Below, one piece after another: positions 1 to 12,800 of a stretch of 64,000 nt of DNA. The stretch's first letter is position 1. Each line of letters opens with the position of its first letter. The position numbers and the translations under genes are program-made. The stretch comes from Trissonchulus latispiculum (lineage: Eukaryota; Nematoda; Enoplea; Enoplida; Ironidae): the NCBI GenBank assembly GCA_030248195.1, contig JASAND010020809.1:62001-126000 (forward strand), given 5' to 3'. The notes under the pieces were generated by a model. The model saw nothing but the letters and a program-made list of their open reading frames with translations, was not told where the DNA came from and ran no database searches.

Positions 1-315
1 ATAGTCGGAAAAGTTGTGGAGGGAGGTAGGTTAGATAACAGTCAAGACCGAGGCTCATTCGATCAAATCATTTTTTGCAAACAGCAGACACTTTTCGGTG
101 AACAAATTTAGGGCTACTTTTGCTCATGTTAAAATACTCCCTTTAAAGTACCAAGCCTGTTGAGAATGCCCAACTAATTAACAGCCAAGCATAACCGTAC
201 GTATACAACTTTAGAAACAGATGCTTAGAAGCAAATTTCCAAAATTTTAACAACTAGACAATCTCTCAGTAGTCGATTCACGTAATTGAAAACTAAAATG
301 TCTATTTCTCCTCAC

Positions 316-855
316 TTCGTGCTCATCAAACTTGAGTATGGGCAATTGGAACATCTTTCCGCCGTGCTCTTTGGGAAGTATGGAATTGATTCCGGCCGTC
401 TGATGACATTCAGCCGACAAGGCGCCCATATCTTCGGCTGAAAACCAATAAAACAATGAATTTAACAGCTTCAATTCAAAAGAATTTCATGATAAGAAAA
501 CTATCTAAATCAATAAACGCCGACCAAAGACGCCAAAAGTTATCAAACTTATCAAATGTCATATAGAGACTTAATAAGACCAAGACCAAACTAGGGGCCG
601 TTTCAAGAAAGGGTAGCGTAGAGTAGAGTAGAGTTAAAATTACCTGTTTTAACTCATTTTAACTCTGCTCAAGGTTGACTTTCTCTCGTTTAACTCTTTC
701 ATGAAAACTATCAAGATCAAATTAATTTTAACTCTACTCTACCTCTTCTTGAAAAGGCACTAGGATTCTAGCCATCACATCACAATAGCGTAGTCTTACC
801 ATTCAAATCCAAAAACAGCACAGGAACATGACGCTCCATGCCGGAAGGAGGATCC
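316..855 (-). CDS. KIF13: KIF13 last two exons inside the window
   Basis: Exons 800-855 and 316-437 read [18 protein letters not shown] and [18 protein letters not shown], matching the conserved segment after the DUF3694-like region of KIF13 proteins. The donor of the last exon is GTGAGG at 315-310 (minus strand). Nothing clearly coding follows in 1-300, so the remaining C-terminal part, perhaps including a CAP-Gly domain as in KIF13B, must lie left of the window. Confidence 0.85.
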
Positions 856-3800
856 CTAAAACAACAAAGCATAATCACAATGAACAATTGACAGGACAGA
901 GACAATTGATAACATAGATACAAGTAAAGACATATACGTACGTGCACACAAGAAAGAAGAATTCACAGTTGCCAGCGAAGAGAAGTCAGTCCGCAAGCTG
1001 ATAATTACGCTTTCTGAACGCCAACAACAAAATCAATCACTGTGACACACAATGATTGTCAAAATCATGACATCCCTACCCTAATCCACGCATCTTAGTG
1101 TATGTCCTCCCCATGCTCAAAAGGACGGAAGCATATCTATTAATATAATAACTACAGTAACGAAATCCAGGACTGTTGGCGCAGTTTGCAAATTGGCGAA
1201 ATATCGCCGAGTGACGGCGAGTTTCGCCAAAATTGGCGAAACGTTTTGTTTAATTGGCGACATTTCTTCTGTTTTTCGCCAACTATTTTTTGCCAACTTT
1301 GGCTAAAATCGCCAATACTTGGCGACATTTTACCGTTTTCGCCAATTTGGTAATTACGCCACCATTCTTGCTTTACATGCAACCCAAATATACTGTTACT
1401 TCACTGTCAGACTCTCACCAGTCAGCAGGTGCCCCGGGGACGCCACTGTTGGGCGTGGGGACCAGGACCGCATTCCGCTCCTCCGTCAGGGCAACCCACT
1501 GAGCGATCAGGGCCTGTTCTCGTTCCACGTCTTGTTCACACTTGTCCGGCTTGTGCATCAGACGCTGAATCTGGTCGTCCAGATAGGTCCGACGATGGGA
1601 GAGGGCCTCGCTCCATCGATCACGAAGAATGTTCAGATCTTCTTCCTGTAATAAGACAAATACGCTATATATATACTACCTAGCGTTCAGAATTTCAACA
1701 TGTCGTCTACAAGCTCCTTCTTGTCAAAAAAACTGTCATGTTTGACGTCGTCTAAGACAGCCGAAATTAACGAAATATATAAACTATGCCGCAAAATCCC
1801 AAATTTCAATGTAAAAATACGAAATATGCAATAACGCAAAAATAGTTTTTCTATAAACACGCAATACTGCTATTTCTATAAAAGCAGAAAGCTCAGACTT
1901 CGCAAACAGCCTTGGCAATCTGAACAGTAAAATTCGTTCTACAAACTTGATAGGAGTCCAGGCCCTTCTGTAAGCTCTTGGATCGGGAGCAAACACAACC
2001 AATCGAAACGGAAGTAATCTGTTGACAGACCAAAGGCAGCGTGCCCGAATCAGGAACGGCCGCCACTCGAACATGAATTCGCTTCTGCTGACCCTGCAAA
2101 GCAAGTAAGTATAATGCCCAGTAAATATACACAATAAAAATTAAAAGGATTAAATCAAAATGCAAACGGTTTACAGAAACCAAGAATTTGAGAAAGGCCT
2201 ACATACAATGCAGTAACTCCAGGCAGTTTCAGTTTGCAATTAAATATCTCTACAGATCTCTACATGTACATCGATCCTATACAGCAAAACATTACTAAAT
2301 CATGCTGGAGGTGTATTTGAAAGAGGAAGGAAGGGAGGTAAACACCTCCCTTTAGTGATGGTAGTGGGTAGAGCTACAATCTGTGGGTGATGAATATCCT
2401 CTTTCAAAGCAAATATACGATTGTAACTTTAATACAAACTTCGATTGGCTTAGGCAGCGCACAAGCCACACACACGTAGCAGAGTATCTTAACTATCAAG
2501 TACATGTACCCATTAGCGAAGTTAGTAACTGATTTGCCTACTATTACCTAAAAACTAAGTATACCGTTTTTCGAATACAGTTTAGAAGGTTGTTGAATCA
2601 ATCACTGGAAAACGTACAATCGTAATGTCTATCTAGATGTCTATTCTAGAAAAAAACAACCATCCGTAAAAACTGGTATATAGAGGATATCCTTGCGTAC
2701 CTGTCTCAGTTGGAAAACACCGCCAGTCATCACATCAGTGGAAGTCTGTAGCTGGACCGGACAATAGTCGCCCTTATCATCCAGTTCCAGAATGTCTACC
2801 CACATTTCCAGACGCCTGGTCACTTCAGCCCATCTAAACAGTAGAAGACAGCACTACACGATTTATAGACAATAAGAAATTAATTGTGATAGGAAGCAAG
2901 TCAAACAGGATAGCCAAAAATTAATACGATCAAAAACATTTCCCAATTCAATTTAACACTAAGTGATCGGAGTCAGTATAATCCTGAAAATACGTGGTGT
3001 ATACGCATTATTCCTCTTTAGTCGCGCTATGCTAAAATTAACTTGGTCTTGGGTAAGCGCTATTAATTATGGTGTCGAAGGAAAGATGCTCGTTTGAAAG
3101 AATCATAGCACACAGTTCAGTTCAGTCAAGTAGCTTAGCATCAAGTGTCCACTGCAATTTTCGGGACATCGCTCATAGCTGTACCTTTCACAGAAATTTG
3201 AAGAAATTGAAACAAGTCTCAAATACTGGGCAAAAGCTGAATTAAACTGAATCAGTCTAACGTACCGATCCTGTAGGGATCGCGACTTGGCCGCATTCAG
3301 ATGCTGTATATCCCAGGAACCTCGCTCCCCGCCGGCTCCAAATCCACTGGACTTGTGACCCCACACCTCAATGGAGAGGGCGCCCTCCTGCACGTGCTCC
3401 AAAAATTCATCCGTCACAGCCACAGTGAAATCCTACAAAAAAGTGAAAAAAAATAAAACCTGAGCAAAAGCCAACCAACATTTTACAAATGAAATTATCC
3501 AATTAACTGCAGCGCAGTTGTTTAGCCGGCATACCTAATATTTAACTGTTCTACAAAACTAATCAAGTTTTAATATTTTGATTTGATCAAAACACAACAT
3601 CAATAAAAATGTTTCCGGAAACTTTTTCTCCGTTTTCTTGTTGATTGACAGGTGTTGACACTAAATTATCAATAATTTAAGCTGCACACAGCACTGCTGC
3701 AAACAATTGTAGACAGAAAGGCACCTTTGTATGATCAAAATAAAACGTGACACCATTGCTAGGCACTGGCTTCTGAGGCTCATTATTGGCTGCGTCAAAT

Positions 3801-6800
3801 ACCGGAGGAACCACGACCGGATCAGGACAGCCCCAGAAAGTGTACTGACAAAAGACAAAGTGGGACAGGGAACCGGGTAGGCCGTTAGCCTCTCGAATAG
3901 CAACCTAAAACAAAAAAGAAGCAACAAAATGCAATGACAATTATTTTGTTGCACTAACGTAATACCCCAATTGCATCAGCAAACAGTTTGCAGCAAGGGC
4001 ACTGAATCATTAACTCCATCTGTCATGCGATGTCTTTTGAAAATTTCCGGATCACCTGCCAGCCCCCGCATTTACTTCATTTTCTTTTCGGTAAATTAAT
4101 CAACGGTAACGTTACAAGAATTATCTCTTCGATGATAGTATAGAGTACTGACTCGACACGTAATTTGTGAGCCATAATAGGAGGGCACATCCCCACCGCT
4201 TTCCGTCGTCCCATTGGACAGGGTGGAGTCCTCCATTGCCTCCGTTCCAATCTCAGACGAGGAGGAGCCACTGTGAGACATACTGACCCGATAGATTTCC
4301 ACATGAAGTCGACCAGCAACCTACAACAAAGTAATCAACATAAATTTCGTCTTTCAGTCTTTCTTTCTACGAGAGGAAAAAAGCTGAAAAAATCACAATT
4401 CTAAGCTAATTTCAGTGTTTTCCAAAAGTCAGAATCCTGTCATAAGTCGACATGAAAGGAAACGAATGGACCACTGACTTCGCCTTGTTGACTGATAATG
4501 GGAACATGATAGTCCAGTTTGACATCATGAAAGAGGACCTCCAGAAAGACATTGGCCACACCAATCAGATTATGATTTTCCTGACTCTCATAGAATGGAT
4601 CAGCAATGATGCTGCTGACCGTTCCATCACCGTTCAGCAGCACAGTCTGTTCCTGCAAAACAGAAAGCACAAAGTATTGAGAACTAACTTTTTCAGAGCT
4701 CATTCTAAAAGCAAAACAGGTGAAACATTGTCATCGTCAAAGTCTTTGGGAGTTGGAAAGAGCTTTATACATCGTTTTACCTTTTTTTACCCGTTGGGTG
4801 GGGGGGGGGGGGGTAAGCAAAAGAGGTCCAAGTTTGGGAGGGGGTCGCCAACAGCCAATCAGATTCAGTCATTTCTAGCCTGACTTGGTGACCCCCCCCT
4901 CCCCCAGACGGGGACCCCCTTCTGCCTTCCCCCCCCCCCACCAAACAGGAGAACATTCGCGTATTGTGGGCGGAGCACCGTTACGCAGTGCGAAGAAGAG
5001 AAGCCCTCTAGTGTCTTAATTATGCAGTCTTGATAGGATGTATCGACTACTTAGGTGTATCGACTATATGAGACAATAATGGCACATGGCTGAAACCAAC
5101 AACTTCTTATCAATGCGAGCCCGGTCCCAGAATGTTAAAAACAACCAAAATAGTATATTTGGAAAGATTCGTCCACTTTCATAAAGAATTGAAGCCTATG
5201 GGGTGAAAATTACACAAAGCGATACCAGCTCCTTAAAGCAGTGAAAGGCAAGCTTGTGCGTAGTAAAAGTAGACATAAAAGGTTAATTTTCAACTCTGCT
5301 CGTTCCAGAAAAGAACAGCGAAGCTAACAGCATTAGAGCTAGTTCAATAAAAACCCCATCCAGCTTGTAAGTCCTCCTACCGGCGTTTCGCCCTTCTCCT
5401 TCCATTCCTCATACAGGTCCCGCATATCAATCAGCTTATTTTCCATCTTATCCATGGACCAGATCTGGCTGCCTTTGGCCTTTCGCTTGACCAGAATGGC
5501 CGGCTCAGACACAAAGGCGCCAGTCTTGATCTTAGAAGGCGTCAGATTGGCCGCCGGGATCTGCAGGGTGACATGAAAGGAGGTCTGCCGGTCCATGTCC
5601 GCTGACATGAAGTTGGCCTCCCGGATGAGGGCATTGGCACGGATGATGTCTTCTCGGAGTTTGGATAAACTCTTCTTGAACATCTCGTCCCTGGAAGTAG
5701 AATGGAATAATGCAAATCTTGCGAAACTACACTTGTACTTTGTAACAATTCTTGACATACAAAACTTGTATATACAATGAAAGCTTTGGGGTTTGGACTC
5801 GCCCCAGTTCTTGAACTGACATCTTTCTACTGTTAACGGACTTTCTGTTTCCCTGCTGAATTGCTTTATGCAGCATAAACATAATGTACAGTCAAAAATA
5901 TAACATTATATTTCTAAAATGATGAAAACTTTTTCAATCCTTCGGATACGTTGATCAGGGTGCCCCAGTTTTAGCACACTTCAGAAGTACAAGCAGGCAC
6001 ACCAACATATTAACATTAATATCAATTTTAAAAATTCAAATTCGCATACAATACCTCTCCTGTGCCCACTGGACAAATTTTGTCTGTACATTGGAGGAGG
6101 GAAAGTTAGCACAGGGCGTGCCAACGCGAGAGGCCGCCCAATCCAGCGGATTGGTGAAGCCAGGCGTGCAGGGCGACTGCTGACTTCGCAACAGTTTGAT
6201 TTGATTCTCGTACATCTGACGCTGTCGTTCAAGAGCCGCTAAAAACAGTGTCCTTACAAAAATAAACTATGTAAAAAAGCACCAAGAAAACCAACTGAAC
6301 AAATCCATTGAGTATGGAAAAAATACAAGTCAATCTTAGAAGAGACACAACAGCAGTGTCGTGGTAATCCATATTGGTGGACTAAGATAATGTGCATTCA
6401 AAATTTTGCAAACCTGAGTAAAAGCCAAAATGAAAACTCAACAATTCAACTGTATCACAATAGCTTGAGCTTGCTTTCACTGCCACTTTAGTTATGCTCA
6501 ACCAGCTCTTAACAGTCTCTTAAAATTTCATAAAAACATATTTCGATACAAAAGCTCGTCTTGGTTGTTAGTAATTAAAACGGAAAGCAGACCCTGCTTA
6601 TCCTGTTCGTGCTGTCTTTCTAGGGCTTTGACTGCATTGGCCACAGGATCGTTGCCCATCTCGTGCATCATCAGCTCTTCACGAGCAAACTCATAGTCAA
6701 TAACACGATCAGGCTGTTCCGCATTACTTCCACCCACGGCATTTGGAGAGGGTCCTGAAATGGCACAAAAAGTTAGTCAAAATGGAGTCGGAAGAAAGTT

Positions 6801-9800
6801 ATACGCTTTTAAAATTGATTACCACTAGTAGTTGCTTCTTACGTTAGTTTCAACCGTCCGTATGCTCTAGTGAGGGAATCTGACCGCTGAAGTTTAAGTT
6901 TACCCCTGCATCCCAAAGGGCCCCTTCTAGCATGTTGAGAAAGTAAAGGTGAGGGTTCCCCACTAAAGAGAAGGGCCAAAAAGGGGGACCTGAAGAAAAA
7001 TAACCAAAGTTAAGGTGCCAAAATTAATAGTTTTTCGATCAACCGAAAAATTCCCGACAAATGCCAGCAACTTTTGAATTTTTGTGACCATAAACTCTTA
7101 AAATTAACAGGTCTGGGCAACGAAAGGTGAGCAGATCTAAGTCCAACTAAGGCGAGAATTGGCTGTGTTGGAGGGCAAAAAGTGAGGCTAATCTCCCTAA
7201 TAAAAGAAAGAAAGAAAGAAAGAAAGAAAGAAAATTTACTTCTATGGAAAAGAAATGAAGAAATCTTCTATGGGAAAAAGCCAGGTATTCTTGACAATTT
7301 CTGTAGCTCACAGTCTTAATCCTACTCGAAAAATTAGAACGGACTAACCTTAACTATGTCACAAATTTATATGTCAAATTACTGTCTGTCTATCTCTTTA
7401 CCAGGAAATCTTTTCAGTACCAGTATCGAAGATTAGCTGCTAACTAACCTGGACAATTTAGCCTAAAGAAATGATTATTGCCCCACAGCAATCTGTCTCC
7501 GTTTCGCAAGATTGTTCTGGTTCCGATCACAGAACCATTAACACATGTCCTGTAAAAAGAAGTATTGTCAATTAAAATGATCAGTGACCCAGTTGAAGGT
7601 CAAAAATGTATCAAACAAAAGAAATCTAACAAGGAAGGAAGCTAAAATAAGATGATAATCAAAACGTAGACACCCAGAGCCAGACCACCTTATTCCGCTA
7701 CCCAGAAGAAGAGGCCCACCGTGGAGCCTCGAAACCGGTAGCGGAATAAGGTTGGTCTGGCTCTGGGTGTCTATGTTTTGATTATCATCTTATTTGAATT
7801 TCATTGTATCCTCTGGGATTCGTGGACTGGTAGCTGTTTTGACTGTATCTTTCTCAAGGAAGGCAGCTAATGTCAGTCTCCCAGAAAGCTTGGCTGAACA
7901 ACAACACCTTCTGAAATTTTGATTACAAGCAAAAAAAGCCGCGACAAAAGCCTAGCTTAAAGCACGGAACGTACAGGTACAAAGCGTCTGGTATCATAAG
8001 AGTGAGAGCCTAAAGTTAACCAACCTCTGGTTAGGCAGATACCCACCCTTTGTAGACATACAGAACTATGTACGTATATGTGTTGGTATACGTATAATAT
8101 CTATTCCATTCACTTTAGAGGAGGGAAAGATAAAAGCAGTACTTTATAATTTTAGTGGACAGCAGCTTGAGACAGAGGAAACTTTATGCACCTGAAAGAC
8201 TCTCCCCCACTAACTTAACGCACTCCTATTTATACTACTCTCACTGTCTACCTAGCACCCGGCCGTTAAACTGATTAAATTAAAATTAAGGTAAAGGTAG
8301 GCTTTCCCCCCAATAAGCACTGAATATGATTTAAAAGCTTTTCCCTTCTAACCAATAGACTACGGTTCCATAATTTTAATAGTGAAGTCTTTCTCTCTCC
8401 CTTTCGTAAACGCATTCTTTCTGGTTTAATCACTATGAAGTCAATGTTAATCTAACGTTTTTGTTTTTAATTTTACGCCAAATTCTTGTTCGCATGTTCT
8501 GCTTTACCCGGCTTATTCTTAGGCCAAACTTTAGGGGGGAGGGGGGCATATTTTTTGAAAAAATACTAACTTTTGCGTTTTTTGTGTAAAAACTGCCAAA
8601 AATGGCTAAAAATGACTAAATTTCGGCGTTTTTAAGCTCTAAAATAGGAAAATTCTGTTAAAAATACGACGAAGCCGAAAACATTTTTTGAAAACAGGGC
8701 AAAAATGGTGAAATTTGGTAAGTTTTGGGTCCATGGGAGGACGTCGTCGTTTACGTGGGGATTCAAAAAATTTCTCAACTATCCGATTAAATCTTGTTAA
8801 AGGCTTCTATTATCTTAAAATTTTTCAACTTCTGGGGGCAGACACCCCCGAGTTGGTTGCAGGCTATCCTCAAATATTGTCTAGCTGTGTTGCGGCGGCA
8901 AAAAACTCTTTCTTGCCAAAATTCCTTCCCACCAGCAATTGGCAAAAGTAAAAAAATTTTCAAGTTGCAAACCTCTCCCCGCCCCCTTCCAGAATCCTGT
9001 ATGGGTCCCCGTGTTTCCACTACTGCTACTCCTATGCATATAAAATTCAATTCTTCGTCAGCATTTGTAGCTTAAGATTAACACAGACCTTGCCCCGTCT
9101 ACAGGCTCCAGGCAGACCTCATCACTTTCTATGGTAATGATGGCATGTTGTGGCATAATTCCCAATCCCTGCAGTTGGATATCCTGAGGCACTGGGGCGT
9201 CCGCCCTTCCCACCAAAGTTCGATCCTAAAAGGCAAAGTGTTATCATTAGCCTTCAAAAAAATCATCATTACCCACCAGATAAATCTACACAATTTAGAT
9301 CCCCTCGTACAAGTAGTGTTTCACAAACACATTAGGCAGTTTTTGCAAACCAACCATTTTTAGGCCATTTTCACTTATCAACTCATCAACAAAAACGATT
9401 GCGGTGGAAATTGCAATTTTATGGCTTTTGGTTACCAAATGTACTGAATTTATATATTTTCCAGCGACGATAAAAAATTTTCGAAATTTAGGAATTAGCC
9501 TTAGTTTTTAGAGAAGTTCCGCACCTTCAGAAGCTAAATCTTTTGTCCACAAAGAGAGGAATTTTGAACCTTGCGCTGAACATCTTCTTGAAGTTATTCC
9601 GCCTTTATCCATCTGCGGGAGACCCCACTCGCTTTATTGGTAGTCGAGTCGCACAAGCGTAGTGTACAGTACGTACATAATTTTGATTTGTCAAAATTTT
9701 AAAATATTTTATTGGACTCACGCAAACTTACAAACTGGATTTTTGAAATTGACTCGCCTATCAATAATCCCAAAACGACGCTAAGGTAAAGTTTTCCCGT

Positions 9801-12800
9801 GGCCAAAATTATCTTCGTCCACCTCCCTAAAGAGAAAATTCTAATTGCGTCATAAAACTGTGGCAGACAGCCAGGTCAAAAACTGTCGCCCATACCTTCA
9901 AATAGTAGACCAAAAGTTCATTCATTGAAGGATCAGCATTGAGGTTGACTAGATAGCATTTTCCCTGTTCAACTTTGATTCCAGAAGCCTGCACTGAGAT
10001 GCCCATCTTTTCTAGGGCGGCCTGACGCTCCTAAAGAAAACAGAATTAATTAAAATCATTTAATTATTTAATAAATAAAATTAACAAAAATTGTGCAAAT
10101 CACAACAAAAGGCACGAAACATAAAATTAAAAAACTATAGCACCCAATAGAAGTGCACTATAACATTGTAATCTTTACACTGCTAAGAATCTTGCAAAGT
10201 AGACCAAACCTTATGGATTCGCTCCGTTTCAAGCAATCTCTCTTCCCAGGTTCTCGACAATTCTGCCATCAGTTTCTCACTTTCCGCTAAACGCTCTTTC
10301 AGACCCACTGACTGCTAAAATTAAGGCCAACTTCAGCTAATTAGTACATAAAATGAATGACAAATAAGTTGCTGATTTCTAGACAAAAAACTGCTTTCGC
10401 TGTTAAACACATTTCTGAAAAATCTAATAAGCATTTTTGCCATTTTCAAAAAACCACCAACATTGTGGCATTGTTACAGAGATCTGATCTGAGTTTTTCA
10501 TTTATTTTTCATTTAATTCTACTAATACAATCCCAAAGCCGGAACAGGCTAGTTCTGAGTTTAAATTTTAGAATAATCTGTCTCCATTATCCAAAATTCA
10601 ACCAAATTCCATTGTCCAAAATTCAGTAGTATCCAACCCCATTCTCCAAAAAAGTTTCGGGTCTCCTCCTAAACTTACATTTTGTTCTTTCAAAAGGGAG
10701 CGCAGCGTTTCCACCTCCTCCCGCAGTTCACGAATAATCTTAGCATTAGGATCCTCGTTGACCACAGCGTGATTGACAATTCGCTTGGCCCGATCAGCAT
10801 AGCGAAGCGTGGACAGGGATTCTTCATAGTTGTCCGCGGCAGGGGAAATTGTGGCCACCATAACAGTTTTACTGTTACCGCCAAGGTTATCCTACAAAAG
10901 TACTATATAATTTACAAACAATCAAATTTAATTTAAATTAAAAGGTATATACGTATGATACGGGATTCTGATTTGTTAGTGTTTTCAAATTTTCATGGAG
11001 GTAGAATTAGACTTGAGTGAGGCAAATTTTCAAAGAAGGGTTTATCATTCGAAGAAATCAACGGGACTGTTCAGCAATGATAGAATATATTTCCGGATAA
11101 ATTTTTCTTGCAGGGAAAATTCCTCACACAGATGAGGGGGACAACATTTTGTGGGAGAGTGGAATTTAAGCTCACTGAGCAAAGTTTTTCTTTAAAAACA
11201 AAGACGTGACTATTGAAAGTTAAGTCCAAATCGACAACTCCTCTTTCTAAGTTTAGCCAAAGCATGTCTTGCCGTTAATCAAGAGATCCATGCGTAAACC
11301 TGGGAATGGATTAAAACGATGTTTGCGTCGCCCCCCCCATAGAATAAAAGACCACAGCTTTGCCCTTATTGAACATTACAAAAGGTACATGGGAGAAATA
11401 TCTCCAGTCCTGCTGCAGTGATTTAGGGTTCCAGCTCTCCCCCTGATACACAACTGTAGAGCCAGCAGTGTTATTCTAGGGTGCGTTGCAAAAGATTCTC
11501 CTAAGTATCCTCCTAGGAAGGTACTTAGGAGGATGTCTGGGAGCTGTCTAGTTATGGAGTTAGGAGACCTCCTAAACCTGTTTCAAAAGATTTCTCCGAA
11601 GTTTAGCTGGCACTGCTCCTAAATTCAGGCAACTTAGGAGTAAAGGTAGGAGTGGTGGATAGCACCCTAGCTTAGGAGAATCTTTTGAAACCGGATTCTC
11701 CTAAGTGAGCACCCAGGTAAGCTAAAGTTAGGAGTGCTCCTAGGCTTAGGAGAATCTTTTGCAACACGTTCCTGATCTAATGTTCTACGTGGCGTCGCCC
11801 CCAAAGTTTAACAGCTCCCGTGGACTCATCATCGCCCATCATCTAACCTTAGACAAGCAGCGACATCTTGAATGATGACTGCATCAATGGAAGGGGGCTG
11901 ACCCATAAAGACGTTAAGTCCCACAGACTCCACAGTCCTTCCCATTAAACCCTTAAACAGTAAACTGGTGGTGGAACGCACCTTTAGTAGCCAAGTCAAC
12001 ACTGAGTCTCGATATGGAATGAATTTTTGTTTGCCAGGCTTACTGGCACTTTGATCCGCCAGGGCCGAGATAACCAGTCCAAGGGTTGACAGAGATCTAG
12101 AAATCAAAAATTTACAATTATTTTAAAAATAAAATTTTAAAATTTACAACAAAGAAAACCCACAATAAAATTATCTAAGAAAAGAAGTCACCCTAACACC
12201 CTAATCGCATTCTATTATTTACTTGTTAATGTTTGATCCTTCTTTGAGTCGGTCCCCGACCGCACCCGTCTTTTGAGCACGCTCGCTTCCAGCCAGATCA
12301 ACCAAACTGATCTTACTGACCTTTTCTCCGCTAACCTAAAAAACAGTTCGAAAATGCCTTCTTGAAATACATACGAAAACTAATTTAACTGGATCCATAT
12401 ACAAGCCGCACTATTTTATACCAGTATTATAGCAGTCCAGATACTTCAAGATCAAGTAATATGTATATACTAGTCTTGTCACAAGTTCGATAAGTTCAAA
12501 GTACTCATAGAAGCATAGAAACAGTAGGAGACTTCGTATAATACAGGATGGCTACTATCCAGTAGATATAGTTTGAGCCGATCTTTATCTAACAAAATTT
12601 TAATTAATTATAATCTTTTCGTATTTCTGGCCCCCCCCCCCTCAGCACTTTTAAGAGTACGTACATTTTAACTGTTAAGCTTTTCATTCAGCCGCAACAA
12701 TTGCTGAAAAGTCCTCCTCCCCCAGATATCCGGAGAAAAAAGCTGGATACTTCACTGTCTTGTTTTGCTGGAAATGAACCGAGAAAAGAAATTGGCACAA

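Noticed and set aside
1..300. Next KIF13 exon at the left edge
   Set aside because: No frame on the minus strand continues the family sequence with an acceptor.
4452..4883. 143-codon plus-strand open frame
   Set aside because: It is antisense to a KIF13 exon (4479-4652) and runs into a G-rich repeat.
11829..11981. Continuation of the KIF13 exon past 11982 (minus strand)
   Set aside because: Reading past the GTGCGT donor gives sequence unlike kinesin, while splicing to 10891 restores the conserved DNLGGNSKT segment in phase.
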